From Acidihalobacter aeolianus (GTDB lineage: Bacteria > Pseudomonadota > Gammaproteobacteria > DSM-5130 > Acidihalobacteraceae): a stretch of 64,000 nucleotides of DNA. The stretch covers positions 2,979,183-3,043,182 of the forward strand of contig NZ_CP017448.1 of the NCBI RefSeq assembly GCF_001753165.1. Direction: 5' to 3'. Made by a program: the position numbers and the translations under genes. Shown here in pieces: positions 27,359 to 37,441 of this stretch. The stretch's first letter is position 1. Every line of letters starts with the position of its first letter. The notes beneath the pieces are model-generated. The model was not told the origin of the DNA. It saw only the letters and a list, made by a program, of their open reading frames with translations, and did not search any database.

Positions 27359-28795
27359 TCAGCCCGCCAGCTTACGCTTGAGTAGCTCGTTGAGCTGCTG
27401 CGGGTTGGCCTTGCCCTGGGTGGCCTTCATCGCCTGGCCGACGAAGAAGCCGAACAGCTTGTCCTTGCCGCCGCGGTACTGTTCCACCTGCGCCGGGTTG
27501 GCGGCGATGATCTCGTCGATGATCGCCTCGATGGCCGAGGTATCGGTGATCTGCTTGAGCCCGCGCGCCTCGATCACCGCATCGGCGTCGCCTTCGCCGG
27601 CCCACATCGCCTCGAACACCTCCTTCGCGATCTTGCCGGAGATGGTGTTATCCTCGATGCGTGCCAGCAAGCCGCCGAGCATGGCCGCGCTGACCGGGCT
27701 GTCGGCAATCTCGCGGTTGTCCTTGTTGAGGAAGGCGGAGAAATCGCCCATCACCCAGTTGGCCGCCAGCTTGGCATGGCCGCCGCAGGCCTCGACCACG
27801 TCCTCGTAGTAGTCGGCCAGTTCGCGGCTGGCGGTGAGCACGCCGGCATCGTAGGCGGACAGGCCGTGATGGGTCATGAAGCGGTGCTTCTTCTCGTCCG
27901 GCAGCTCGGGCAGCGCCTCGCGCACGGATTCCAGGAAGGCGGGATCGATGACCAGCGGCAGCAGGTCCGGGTCAGGGAAGTAGCGGTAGTCGTTCGCCTC
28001 TTCCTTGGAACGCATGGAGCGCGTCTCGTCCTTGTTCGGGTCGTACAGACGCGTTTCCTGCACCACTGAACCGCCCCCCTCGATGATGTCGATCTGGCGC
28101 TCGATCTCGTGGTTGATCGCGCGTTCGACGTAGCGGAAGGAGTTGAGGTTCTTGGTTTCGGTGCGCGTGCCGAACTCGCGCTGCCCCTTGGGCCGCACGG
28201 AGACGTTGGCGTCGCAGCGAAAGGAACCTTCCTGCATGTTGCCATCGCAGATGCCGAGGTAGCGCACCAGGGTGTGGATTTTCTTCATGTAGGCGACCGC
28301 CTCCTTGGCCGAACGCATGTCCGGTTCGGAGACGATTTCCAAGAGCGGGGTGCCGGCACGATTGAGGTCGATGCCGGTGGCGTTGGCGAAGTCCTCGTGC
28401 AGCGACTTGCCGGCGTCCTCCTCGAGGTGCGCGCGGGTCACGCCGACGGTCTTGGTCTCGCCGTCGTCCAGCTCGATCTCGACCTGCCCCCGGCTGACCA
28501 CGGGCAGTTCGTATTGCGAGATCTGGTAGCCCTTGGGCAGATCGGGGTAGAAGTAATTCTTGCGCGCGAACACCGAGCGTTCGGCCACGCTGGCGCCGAT
28601 GGCGAGCCCGAACTTGGCGGCCATGCGCACCGCCTCGGCGTTGAGCACCGGCAGCACGCCGGGCAGGCCGAGATCGACGGCGCAGGCCTGGGTGTTGGGG
28701 GCCGCGCCGTAGGCGGTGGCCGCGCCGGAGAAGATCTTGCTGCGGGTGGCGAGCTGGGCGTGGATTTCCAGCCCGATGACGACTTCCCATTCCAT
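27359..28795 (-). CDS. gatB: Asp-tRNA(Asn)/Glu-tRNA(Gln) amidotransferase subunit B
   Basis: A 478-residue subunit that binds the misacylated tRNA, activates the carboxyl group with ATP, and receives ammonia from GatA. Signatures include [19 protein letters not shown] at the start, the Mg/Zn-binding region, [12 protein letters not shown], and the C-terminal YqeY-like tail with [15 protein letters not shown]. It lies 33 bp downstream of gatA. The gatC-gatA-gatB order divergent from mreB is conserved in Pseudomonas and relatives. Confidence 0.97.
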   Translation of the reverse strand: MEWEVVIGLEIHAQLATRSKIFSGAATAYGAAPNTQACAVDLGLPGVLPVLNAEAVRMAAKFGLAIGASVAERSVFARKNYFYPDLPKGYQISQYELPVVSRGQVEIELDDGETKTVGVTRAHLEEDAGKSLHEDFANATGIDLNRAGTPLLEIVSEPDMRSAKEAVAYMKKIHTLVRYLGICDGNMQEGSFRCDANVSVRPKGQREFGTRTETKNLNSFRYVERAINHEIERQIDIIEGGGSVVQETRLYDPNKDETRSMRSKEEANDYRYFPDPDLLPLVIDPAFLESVREALPELPDEKKHRFMTHHGLSAYDAGVLTASRELADYYEDVVEACGGHAKLAANWVMGDFSAFLNKDNREIADSPVSAAMLGGLLARIEDNTISGKIAKEVFEAMWAGEGDADAVIEARGLKQITDTSAIEAIIDEIIAANPAQVEQYRGGKDKLFGFFVGQAMKATQGKANPQQLNELLKRKLAG

Positions 28796-28828
28796 AGCGT
28801 CGTTACCTGAAAGTGCGGTGTCTGCGGC

Positions 28829-30283
28829 TCATGCGAAGCCGTGCGGGATACGGGTGTGCCAGTCGGTGGCCTGCTGGAAGCGATGCGCCGCGTTGAGCAT
28901 GCGCCCTTCCTCGAAGTAGTTGCCCACGATCTGCAGGCCCACCGGCAGGCCGTCGGCGAAGCCGGCGGGTACGGACATGCCCGGGAGCCCGGCGAGATTC
29001 ACCGCGATGGTGTAGATGTCGGACAGGTACATGCTCACCGGGTCGTCCACCTTCTCGCCGATGCGAAAAGCCGTGCTCGGGCTGGTCGGGCCGAGAATCA
29101 GGTCGACCGATTCGAAGGCGCGGCGGTAGTCCTCGCTGATCAGCCGGCGCACCTTCTGCGCCTTGAGGTAGTAGGCGTCGTAGTAGCCGGCCGAGAGTGC
29201 GTAGGTGCCGACCATGATGCGCCGCTTGACCTCGTCGCCGAAGCCCTCGCCGCGCGAGCGCTCGTAGAGATCGGTAAGGTCCTTCGGGTTCTCGCAGCGG
29301 TGGCCGAAGCGCACGCCGTCGAAGCGCGACAGATTCGACGAGCATTCCGCCGGCGCGACCACGTAATAGGCCGGCACCGCCAGATGCGTGTTCGGCAGGC
29401 TGACTTCACGCACCTCGGCGCCGAGCCCGCGGAACACCTCGACCGCGGCCTCGATCGCCGCCGCCACGCCGGCATCCAGCCCTTCGCCGAAATACTCCTT
29501 GGGCAGGCCGATGCGCAGGCCCGCGAGATCGGCGTCGAGAGCGGCCGCGTAATCGGGTACCGGGCGGTCGATGCAGGTGGAGTCGCGCGGATCGAAACCG
29601 GCCATCGCGCCGAGCAGCAGCGCGCAGTCCTCGGCCGTGGCCGCGAACGGGCCGGCCTGGTCGAGGCTCGAGGCGAAGGCGACCATGCCCCAGCGCGACA
29701 CGCGTCCGTAGGTTGGCTTGATGCCGGTGACGCCGCACATCGAAGCGGGCTGGCGGATGGAGCCGCCGGTGTCGGTACCGGTCGCCGCCGGCACAAGGCG
29801 CGCGGCCACGGCAGCAGCCGAACCGCCCGAGGAACCGCCCGGAATGCGGTCGCTGTCCCAGGGGTTGCGCGCGGGGCCGTAATGGCTGTTCTCGTTCGAC
29901 GAGCCCATGGCGAACTCATCCATGTTGGCCTTGCCGAGCATCACCATGCCGGCATCGCGCAGACGCTCGACCACGGTGGCATTATACGGGGCGACGAAGT
30001 TGTCGAGCATGCGCGAACCGCAGGAGGTGCGCACGCCGTCGGTGCAGAAGAGGTCCTTGTGCAGCAGCGGGATGCCGGTCAGCGGGCCGGCCGTGCCGGC
30101 GGCGATGCGTGCGTCGGCCTCCGCGGCCTGGGCCAGCGCCTGTTCCTCGGTGACGGTGATGACGGCGTTGAGGCCGTCGCGGTGTTGCCGGATGCGATCG
30201 AGGTACAGGCGTGTCAGCTCGATGCTGCTGATCTCGCCCGCGGCCAGCGCCCGGGACAGTGCTGCGATGGTTTTCGTGTGCAT
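28829..30283 (-). CDS. gatA: Asp-tRNA(Asn)/Glu-tRNA(Gln) amidotransferase subunit A
   Basis: A 484-residue amidase-signature protein that hydrolyses glutamine to supply ammonia. The Ser-cisSer-Lys triad is visible: the lysine in IPLLHKDLF, the cis-serine in [15 protein letters not shown], and the Gly/Ser-rich [14 protein letters not shown]. It lies 24 bp downstream of gatC and 33 bp upstream of gatB. Presence of GatCAB implies that this organism makes Gln-tRNA or Asn-tRNA (or both) by transamidation. Confidence 0.97.
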   Translation of the reverse strand: MHTKTIAALSRALAAGEISSIELTRLYLDRIRQHRDGLNAVITVTEEQALAQAAEADARIAAGTAGPLTGIPLLHKDLFCTDGVRTSCGSRMLDNFVAPYNATVVERLRDAGMVMLGKANMDEFAMGSSNENSHYGPARNPWDSDRIPGGSSGGSAAAVAARLVPAATGTDTGGSIRQPASMCGVTGIKPTYGRVSRWGMVAFASSLDQAGPFAATAEDCALLLGAMAGFDPRDSTCIDRPVPDYAAALDADLAGLRIGLPKEYFGEGLDAGVAAAIEAAVEVFRGLGAEVREVSLPNTHLAVPAYYVVAPAECSSNLSRFDGVRFGHRCENPKDLTDLYERSRGEGFGDEVKRRIMVGTYALSAGYYDAYYLKAQKVRRLISEDYRRAFESVDLILGPTSPSTAFRIGEKVDDPVSMYLSDIYTIAVNLAGLPGMSVPAGFADGLPVGLQIVGNYFEEGRMLNAAHRFQQATDWHTRIPHGFA

Positions 30284-30307
30284 GCGAATTCCGTGGGATT
30301 TACGGGC

Positions 30308-30595
30308 TTACTCGATGACCTTGGGCACCAGATACAGACCGGCCTCGACGGCCGGCGCGATGGCCTGGAAGCGCTCGCGAGCATCGGGCTCGGTGACCTC
30401 GTCGGGGCGCAAGCGCTGAGTCGCGTCCTGCGGATGCGCCATCGGTTCGACGCCTTCGGTAGGCGCGGCCTCTAGCTGCTCGACGAAGTCGAGTATCGAG
30501 GACAGGTCCTGCGCATAAGCCTCGACCGCGTCGGTGTCGAGCGCCAGCCGTGCCAGATGAGCGATTCGCCCGACCTCGTCAGAAGTAAGGGACAT
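30308..30595 (-). CDS. gatC: Asp-tRNA(Asn)/Glu-tRNA(Gln) amidotransferase subunit C
   Basis: A 95-residue small subunit that wraps around GatA and stabilises the complex. It has the family N-terminus TSDEVGRIAHLARLALD and the typical late DEVTE region. First gene of the gatCAB operon; mreB is divergent, with 140 bp between the two starts. Confidence 0.95.
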   Translation of the reverse strand: MSLTSDEVGRIAHLARLALDTDAVEAYAQDLSSILDFVEQLEAAPTEGVEPMAHPQDATQRLRPDEVTEPDARERFQAIAPAVEAGLYLVPKVIE

Positions 30596-30597
30596 GA

Positions 30598-31767
<1,170 letters not shown>

Positions 31768-31803
31768 AGGGTCTAACACGCCTGCAGACGGGGAGCGTCA
31801 GGC

Positions 31804-32679
31804 ATCAAGCAGCCACTGTTCAACCTAGGCCCCGCACTGCACCTCAAGCTGGTGCTGCTGGTCGTCCTGTCCGTCGTCCTGATGACCGCCGACCAGCGGC
31901 TGACGGCACTGCGCGAGGCGCGTAGTGCCCTAGAATATGTCGTCTATCCCCTGCAGATCCTGGCCAACCTGCCCAGCCGCGCCGGCCACTGGCTGGGTGA
32001 GTCCTTCAGCAGCCACACGCAGCTGATCGAAAGCAACCGCGCCCTGCAGCAGGAGAACCTTCTGCTGCAGGCACGGCTACAGAAATACCAGGCACTGCTG
32101 AGCGAGAACATGCATCTGCGGGAACTGCTCAACGCCTCCGAACACACCACCGAAAAGGTCAAGATCGCCCGGCTGGTTTCCATCGACCTCGACCCCTACA
32201 GCCAGCGCGAGCTGATCAACCAAGGCAGCCGCGACGACGTTTACCTGGGCCAGCCGGTGATCGACGCCACCGGCCTGATGGGTCAGGTGATTCAGGTCGG
32301 TCCGTTCAATGCCGAGGTGTTGCTGATCGCCGATCCGAGCAGCGCGGTACCGGTGATCGACACGCGCAGCGGATTGCGTCTCCTGGCCATCGGCACCGGC
32401 CAGCCCGACGCACTCGACGTGCGCAGCGCGCCGGCCAATGCCGACATCAAGGTCGGCGATCTGCTGGCCACCTCGGGACTCGGCGAACGCTTCCCCCCGC
32501 GTTACCCGGTCTGTCGCGTCAGCCAGGTGCTGCGCGAACCCGGCGACCCCTTCGCCAAGGTGCTCTGCCACCCGACCGCACAGCTTGATCGGCACCGCGA
32601 AGTGCTCCTGCTCTGGTATCGCCCACCGCACAGACCACCCGAAACGACACCCCATAAATCCGCCGGAAAACCGCGGTGA
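31804..32679 (+). CDS. mreC: Rod shape-determining protein MreC, apparently starting at ATC
   Basis: A periplasmic coiled-coil protein with one N-terminal membrane anchor. Homologues begin with a short basic or polar leader (M-x-x-P-L/I-F...GPS-like) before the membrane helix. Here that leader is encoded as ATC AAG CAG CCA CTG TTC, preceded by GGGGAG about 8 bases upstream. Between the in-frame stop at 31774 and this codon there is no ATG, GTG, TTG or CTG. The first standard start, GTG at 31852, would cut the membrane helix in half. I therefore place the start at ATC 31804 (291 residues). The coiled coil follows around residues 65-100 and the beta-barrel MreC domain after that. The stop overlaps the mreD start as GTGA. 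Confidence 0.85.
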   Translation: MKQPLFNLGPALHLKLVLLVVLSVVLMTADQRLTALREARSALEYVVYPLQILANLPSRAGHWLGESFSSHTQLIESNRALQQENLLLQARLQKYQALLSENMHLRELLNASEHTTEKVKIARLVSIDLDPYSQRELINQGSRDDVYLGQPVIDATGLMGQVIQVGPFNAEVLLIADPSSAVPVIDTRSGLRLLAIGTGQPDALDVRSAPANADIKVGDLLATSGLGERFPPRYPVCRVSQVLREPGDPFAKVLCHPTAQLDRHREVLLLWYRPPHRPPETTPHKSAGKPR

Positions 32680-33164
32680 CATCCCCCCTCAAGCGCAATA
32701 CGGGTATCGTTCTGACGCTGGTGATCGCCCTAACGCTGAGCGTTATCGCCCTACCCACGGCCCTGGCGATCCTCCGGCCCGAATGGGTCGCGATGACCGT
32801 CATCTACTGGAGCATGGCCCTGCCGCGCCGCGTGGGCCTCGGCGTCGCCTGGATTACCGGGCTGCTGCTCGATGTACTCACAGGGTCGCTGCTGGGACAG
32901 CACGCCCTCGGCCTGACGGTAGTCGCCTACCTGAGCATCCGCGCGCATCAGCGCGTCCGCGTGTACCCCCTCTGGCAGCAGGCCATCGCGGTCGGCGTGA
33001 TGCTCGTGGTCTACCGTATACTGCTGCTCTGGGTCTACGGCATCACCGGCCATGCCCCCGACCAGCGCGTATATTGGCTGCCCGTGCTCACCAGCATGCT
33101 GCTGTGGCCCCTGATCTATCTGCTGTTAAGACACATTCGACGGCGCCTGCAGCTCACCGGCTGA
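32676..33164 (+). CDS. mreD: Rod shape-determining protein MreD
   Basis: A 162-residue inner-membrane protein with about five hydrophobic helices and the family motif WxxxxPxRVGLGVAWITGLLLDVLTG. It completes the MreBCD elongasome core. The GTG start at 32676 overlaps the mreC stop, implying coupling. Confidence 0.92.
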   Translation: MTSPLKRNTGIVLTLVIALTLSVIALPTALAILRPEWVAMTVIYWSMALPRRVGLGVAWITGLLLDVLTGSLLGQHALGLTVVAYLSIRAHQRVRVYPLWQQAIAVGVMLVVYRILLLWVYGITGHAPDQRVYWLPVLTSMLLWPLIYLLLRHIRRRLQLTG

Positions 33165-33187
33165 GCGCCGCACAGACCGGAGACACC

Positions 33188-33481
<294 letters not shown>

Positions 33482-33486
33482 ACACG

Positions 33487-34650
33487 ATGGATGCCGGATC
33501 CTCCGCCGGGACGCGCGCCGCACGGGCAGACGATCTTTACGTCGACACGCCCGAGGCGCTGGGTGCGCTGACGGCACGTCTGAGCGGAACGCCCTGGGTC
33601 GCGCTCGATACCGAATTCCTGCGCGAGAAGACCTACCGCGCGCGACTCTGCCTGCTCCAGATCTCAGCGCCCGGCATCGTCGCCTGCATCGATCCGCTCG
33701 CGCTGGCCGACCTCGCTCCGCTGCAACAGCTGTTGCTCGATCCCGCTATCGTCAAGATTCTGCACGCCGCCCGTCAGGACCTGGAAATCCTGCACCAGCT
33801 CTGGGGCAGGATCCCCATGCCGGTCTTCGACACCCAGATCGCCGCCGCGCTGCTCGGACCGGCGGATCAGATCGGCTACGGTCGCCTGGTCGCCGACCAG
33901 CTGGGCATCGAACTGGACAAGGGGCATGCGCGCACGGACTGGTCGCGCCGTCCATTGGCGCCCGCGCAGCTGCATTACGCGGCGGACGACGTGCGTTACC
34001 TCGGCGAAATCTACGCCATACAGCGCGACGCCCTCGAGGCGCGCGGTCGACAGGCCTGGTTCGAGGACGAATGCCGCCGGCTCGGCGAGCCGAGCACCTA
34101 CGAAACCGATCCGCAGGATGCCTGGCTCAGGCTCAAGGGCGTGTATCGCCTGCAGGGCGCGCAGCTCGGCGCTGCCAGGGCACTGGCAGCCTGGCGCGAG
34201 ACCGAAGCAAGCCGCGCCGACCGGCCACGCCGCTGGATACTCGCCGACGAGCCCCTGCTCGACATTGCACGGCACATGCCGGACACGCCGGAAGCACTGG
34301 GAAAGATACGCAATCTGCCGCCGTCGACATTGCGCCGACACGGCGCGGCGCTGATCGAGGCCGCCGCACGTGCCCGGGCGCAACCACGCGAGGCATGGCC
34401 CGAGCTGCCGGCACGACCGCAACTCGACGACGCCCAAAGCATACTGGCGGAACGGCTGATGGAGATGCTGAGACGGGCGTCCGAAAGCGCGAACATCGCT
34501 CCCGCCATGCTGGCCACCCGGCGTGAAATCGAGCGTGCAGCGACGGGCGAAACGGACCTTCCGGTGATGCGCGGCTGGCGCGCCGAAATGCTCGGCGACG
34601 AATTGCGCGCATTCGTCGCCCGGGCGCGGACCGCTCCCGAGTCGCCCTGA
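33487..34650 (+). CDS. rnd: Ribonuclease D
   Basis: A 387-residue 3'-to-5' exoribonuclease of the DEDDy group involved in tRNA 3' maturation. The catalytic residues are seen in VALDTEFLRE (Asp, Glu), AARQDLEIL (Asp) and HYAADDVRYL (Tyr...Asp). One or two HRDC domains follow from about residue 210. It starts at ATG 33487, directly after the DUF1244 gene. Confidence 0.95.
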   Translation: MDAGSSAGTRAARADDLYVDTPEALGALTARLSGTPWVALDTEFLREKTYRARLCLLQISAPGIVACIDPLALADLAPLQQLLLDPAIVKILHAARQDLEILHQLWGRIPMPVFDTQIAAALLGPADQIGYGRLVADQLGIELDKGHARTDWSRRPLAPAQLHYAADDVRYLGEIYAIQRDALEARGRQAWFEDECRRLGEPSTYETDPQDAWLRLKGVYRLQGAQLGAARALAAWRETEASRADRPRRWILADEPLLDIARHMPDTPEALGKIRNLPPSTLRRHGAALIEAAARARAQPREAWPELPARPQLDDAQSILAERLMEMLRRASESANIAPAMLATRREIERAATGETDLPVMRGWRAEMLGDELRAFVARARTAPESP

Positions 34651-34663
34651 ACCAACCGTCCTA

Positions 34664-35149
34664 TTATTTCTTGCCCGGCGCGAAATAGTAGTCGGTGAGC
34701 ACGGCCACGTCGGTACTCATTTCCCGGATCAGATGATCGAGACTGACGATTGCGTACTCCAGGAAGTTCACGGTGATGAAGGGCTGCTCGACGCGCATGC
34801 GCTCGTACATGGGCCGCGACAGCTTGAGCAGACGCGTGCTGTTGCGGGTAGCGCGCATCCGGGTCAGACGCGGCTTACGGTCGAAGAAGGACATCTCGCC
34901 CATCAGCTCACCCTGACGGCGGCGCCCGACCTCGGTTTCCATCGTACCCGTATCGTAGAGCAGGACGATTTCACCCTCGACCACGAAGAACAGCGCCTCG
35001 CCAACCTCGCCGACCTCCATCACCACCTCACCGCGATCGAGATAGACCTCTTCGGTGAACTCCAGGATCTTTTCGACCTCCTTGGTCGTCAGCGATGCGC
35101 ACAACCCATGCTCGCTGAGAAACTGGACCAGATCATCAACCTTTTGCAT
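34664..35149 (-). CDS. Stand-alone cyclic-nucleotide-binding-fold protein
   Basis: A 161-residue protein consisting of a single CRP-like beta-roll (residues about 15-130): LDRGEVVMEVGEVGEALFFVVEGEIVLLY, then GELMGEMSFFDRKPRLTRMRA. It has no helix-turn-helix, kinase or other output domain, so it may act through a protein partner. The start at 35149 has GGGGAG upstream; in-frame codons before it look non-coding. It is convergent with rnd and divergent from the hypothetical gene at 35241. The ligand-contact Arg of the phosphate cassette lies in KPRLTRMRA, but ligand binding is not certain. Confidence 0.8.
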   Translation of the reverse strand: MQKVDDLVQFLSEHGLCASLTTKEVEKILEFTEEVYLDRGEVVMEVGEVGEALFFVVEGEIVLLYDTGTMETEVGRRRQGELMGEMSFFDRKPRLTRMRATRNSTRLLKLSRPMYERMRVEQPFITVNFLEYAIVSLDHLIREMSTDVAVLTDYYFAPGKK

Positions 35150-35240
35150 TACCGTGCGCTCCCCTGACAATAATCCTGTCCGGCGCGAGTATACCTGATG
35201 CGCCATCGTCCTTCGCTGCGCACAGCCCCGAGGTAGCCCC

Positions 35241-35696
35241 ATGACCGACCCGCTAGATGACCTCGAACGCCTGGCCCTTTCTGCTCCGTCCGGAGCTACT
35301 TTACTGATAGCACCGGCCGGTCACCCGCTTGCGGAACGCCTGCAAGTGCATGACGGAAGCACAGCGCAGACTGCACAATCGCTGCTCTCAAACCCGCCGC
35401 AACGACGCTATGCTCTAGCCCTGCTGGCAGACGGCCTGGATGACCTGTCATCCGATGATGGCAGACGACTGATCGCTGGTCTGCGCGACCTCTACGCCGA
35501 AACGCTGTACTGCCTCGCGTCCAGCGAGCGCTGGCCGACGCCTTCCATGCTGGCTTTAGGTCTGCGTCCGCTTGCAAGCTACCCTAGCAGCCTCGCCCTG
35601 TATCACTTCGACCTGTACGACTACAAACGCACCCCGGACTGGCTGAACTCGCGCCACTGGGCCAACCCCGAACGCTGGGATAAAGCGCGCTGGTAA
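35241..35696 (+). CDS. Conserved hypothetical protein (DUF6231-like)
   Basis: A 151-residue soluble protein ending in the aromatic-rich LYHFDLYDYKRTPDWLN and HWANPERWDKARW. Such a tail is seen in a conserved but uncharacterised gammaproteobacterial family; I recall it as DUF6231, but cannot confirm that here. There is no signal peptide or membrane helix. It lies between the cyclic-nucleotide-fold gene and the BolA-like gene. Confidence 0.75.
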   Translation: MTDPLDDLERLALSAPSGATLLIAPAGHPLAERLQVHDGSTAQTAQSLLSNPPQRRYALALLADGLDDLSSDDGRRLIAGLRDLYAETLYCLASSERWPTPSMLALGLRPLASYPSSLALYHFDLYDYKRTPDWLNSRHWANPERWDKARW

Positions 35697-35762
35697 GCCT
35701 CCGGCTTGCAGTGCCGGTCGGCTGGTGTAAGCTTTGCCGCGCACATAAACATCGAGGATGCA

Positions 35763-36005
35763 ATGACCCCTGAAACCATCAGGACACTGATTGAACAAGG
35801 CATTCCTGGCAGCGAGGCTTCCGTCAGCGGAGATGGGAGCAAGTTCGAGGCTGTCGTCGTTAGTGAGGCCTTCGAAGGTCTCAGCCCGGTCAAGGAACAT
35901 CAACTGGTGTTTGCCACCGTTAATGAGCACATCGCCAGCGGAGCGATCCATGCGCTCACAATCAAGGCGTATACCCCCGCCGAATGGATCGCGCGAAAAT
36001 CCTGA
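35763..36005 (+). CDS. BolA/IbaG-family protein
   Basis: An 80-residue BolA-like protein. It has the conserved VSGDGSKFEAVVVSEAFEGLSPVKEHQLVF core and the HALTIKAYTPAEW tail. The short length and missing N-terminal extension favour the IbaG/YrbA subgroup. These proteins pair with monothiol glutaredoxins in Fe-S cluster handling and acid response. Start at ATG 35763. Confidence 0.9.
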   Translation: MTPETIRTLIEQGIPGSEASVSGDGSKFEAVVVSEAFEGLSPVKEHQLVFATVNEHIASGAIHALTIKAYTPAEWIARKS

Positions 36006-36009
36006 GGTG

Positions 36010-36378
36010 TCAGTGAGGGCGATGCCCGCTACCTTCCAGTTCGCGCACCACCCGTTCGTCTGGCACGGCAAAGCCTTCCAGCGCGTCGTCTATCAAGCGG
36101 CTGACCGGCTCTTCCATGAAGCTACCGGCCATGCCCAGTATGACCCGCTCGGCCCCGCTCAGATCCAGTTCGCCGGCCTGCTCTGCCTCCATCAGCTTGA
36201 GACCGAGCATGTGCATCGACGCCAGATTCATGTCCAGGGAGAACAGCATGCCGTTGCGGGAAGCATCCATGTCACCTGTCGCCGTGAGCCGGGCACGCAA
36301 TTCCTTGAGCGTCGCCGAAATCTCGCTGAGGCAGCCACGCATGACATTGATGATTCTTTTCCCTCGGACAACTTGCAT
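36010..36378 (-). CDS. Hypothetical protein
   Basis: A 122-residue predicted helical, soluble protein with no recognisable domain. A GGGGAG sequence lies about 16 bases upstream of ATG 36378, and an alternative start is at the internal Met13. Met- and Glu-rich helices in the centre (NGMLFSLDMNLASMHMLGLK) suggest a helical bundle. It is convergent with the BolA-like gene. Confidence 0.55.
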   Translation of the reverse strand: MQVVRGKRIINVMRGCLSEISATLKELRARLTATGDMDASRNGMLFSLDMNLASMHMLGLKLMEAEQAGELDLSGAERVILGMAGSFMEEPVSRLIDDALEGFAVPDERVVRELEGSGHRPH

Positions 36379-36469
36379 CCCGCACGTACTCCCCTGACAC
36401 TGTGGATGGGCCGTGGTCGGAAGACGACCGCGGCGGCAAGTCTACCCCAAGCGACGCAAGCGGCACTCC

Positions 36470-36877
36470 ATGCTCACGCCCAAGGGACAGGATGAAATCC
36501 TCAAACTGGTCGAATCGGACCTCGTGCAGGGCTGGGACGAGGCCGACCGGACCCTACGTAACGTGGTACGTATGCTGCTGTGCCAGCGCCTGGATCTGCT
36601 CCGTCTGTATTTCCTACCGGCAGCCTGGCAGCGAATCACGACGCTCGAACGCAGGCTAGCCGCCAATGTCATTCTCGCCGCCATGCAGACGGCTGTCGTG
36701 ACCGCCAACGGCGCACCCCCGGTCACACATTGGGCACAGGCGAGGTTCTATCTCAGCACGCGATCCCGCCGCTATGCGGACATGGCCAGAGACTGGTGCG
36801 CGCAACACCCCGAAGCCTGCCCGGAACGTTATCGCACGCCGCCACAGCGCAACCGCCTCGCCGGACCCGACGCATGA
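36470..36877 (+). CDS. Hypothetical protein
   Basis: A 135-residue basic protein of mostly helical character: KLVESDLVQGWDEADRTLRN, LERRLAANVILAAMQTAV and RYADMARDWCAQHPEACP. No family is recognised. The stop overlaps the ATG of the following HExxH gene as ATGA, so the two are translationally coupled. The coupling supports both being real genes. Confidence 0.6.
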   Translation: MLTPKGQDEILKLVESDLVQGWDEADRTLRNVVRMLLCQRLDLLRLYFLPAAWQRITTLERRLAANVILAAMQTAVVTANGAPPVTHWAQARFYLSTRSRRYADMARDWCAQHPEACPERYRTPPQRNRLAGPDA

Positions 36878-37413
36878 ACTCTTCCGGCCCAGAAAGCTGC
36901 CTGCAAGTCCATGATCTGCCACTGAACACGCTGACGGATCTGATCGCACGTTACGGCTTATCCCTGGTCCTCCTTGATGACACAGCGCCGATTCCCGGCA
37001 GCTATTGGGGCGCGCCCGAGGCCGGCCTCGTCGGTCGCGAGGTTTTGGTGCGCGGAGACACCCCGGTGCACTCCCTGCTGCACGAATTCGCCCATGCCGT
37101 GTGCATGGACGAAGCCCGGCGCAGTCGCCTGCATACCGACGCGGGCGGCAGCGACATCGAGGAGTGCGCCGTATGCTATCTACAGATACTGCTGGCGGAC
37201 GAATTGCCCGGCGTCGGCCGCCAGCGGCTCATGCTTGATATGGACGCGTGGGGCTATAGCTTCCGGCTGGGCTCGACTCTGGACTGGTTTCTGCGGGATG
37301 CTGCAGATGCCCGTACCTGGCTTATGGATGAAGGGCTTATCGATCAGTGCGAGCAACCGGTCCCGCAGTTGCGCGAAGGACTCCCTTGGCAGCGGCCGCC
37401 GGATACCCGATGA
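36874..37413 (+). CDS. Putative zinc-dependent (HExxH) protein
   Basis: A 179-residue protein with HSLLHEFAHAVCM near residues 67-79, which is the HExxH zinc-binding helix of metallopeptidases, followed by DIEECAVCYLQ, where the Glu pair could supply the third ligand. There is no signal peptide, so it is probably cytoplasmic. The size and motif order resemble minimal gluzincin-like domains such as those related to IrrE/ImmA, but I cannot place it in a named family. It is coupled to the preceding hypothetical gene and lies 28 bp before the HDOD gene. Confidence 0.7.
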   Translation: MNSSGPESCLQVHDLPLNTLTDLIARYGLSLVLLDDTAPIPGSYWGAPEAGLVGREVLVRGDTPVHSLLHEFAHAVCMDEARRSRLHTDAGGSDIEECAVCYLQILLADELPGVGRQRLMLDMDAWGYSFRLGSTLDWFLRDAADARTWLMDEGLIDQCEQPVPQLREGLPWQRPPDTR

Positions 37414-37441
37414 TTGCACAAGAAACTACAGAAGCGACGCC

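Noticed and set aside
31852-31854. GTG as the mreC start
   Set aside because: It would remove the leader and half of the membrane anchor, and it lacks a ribosome-binding site.
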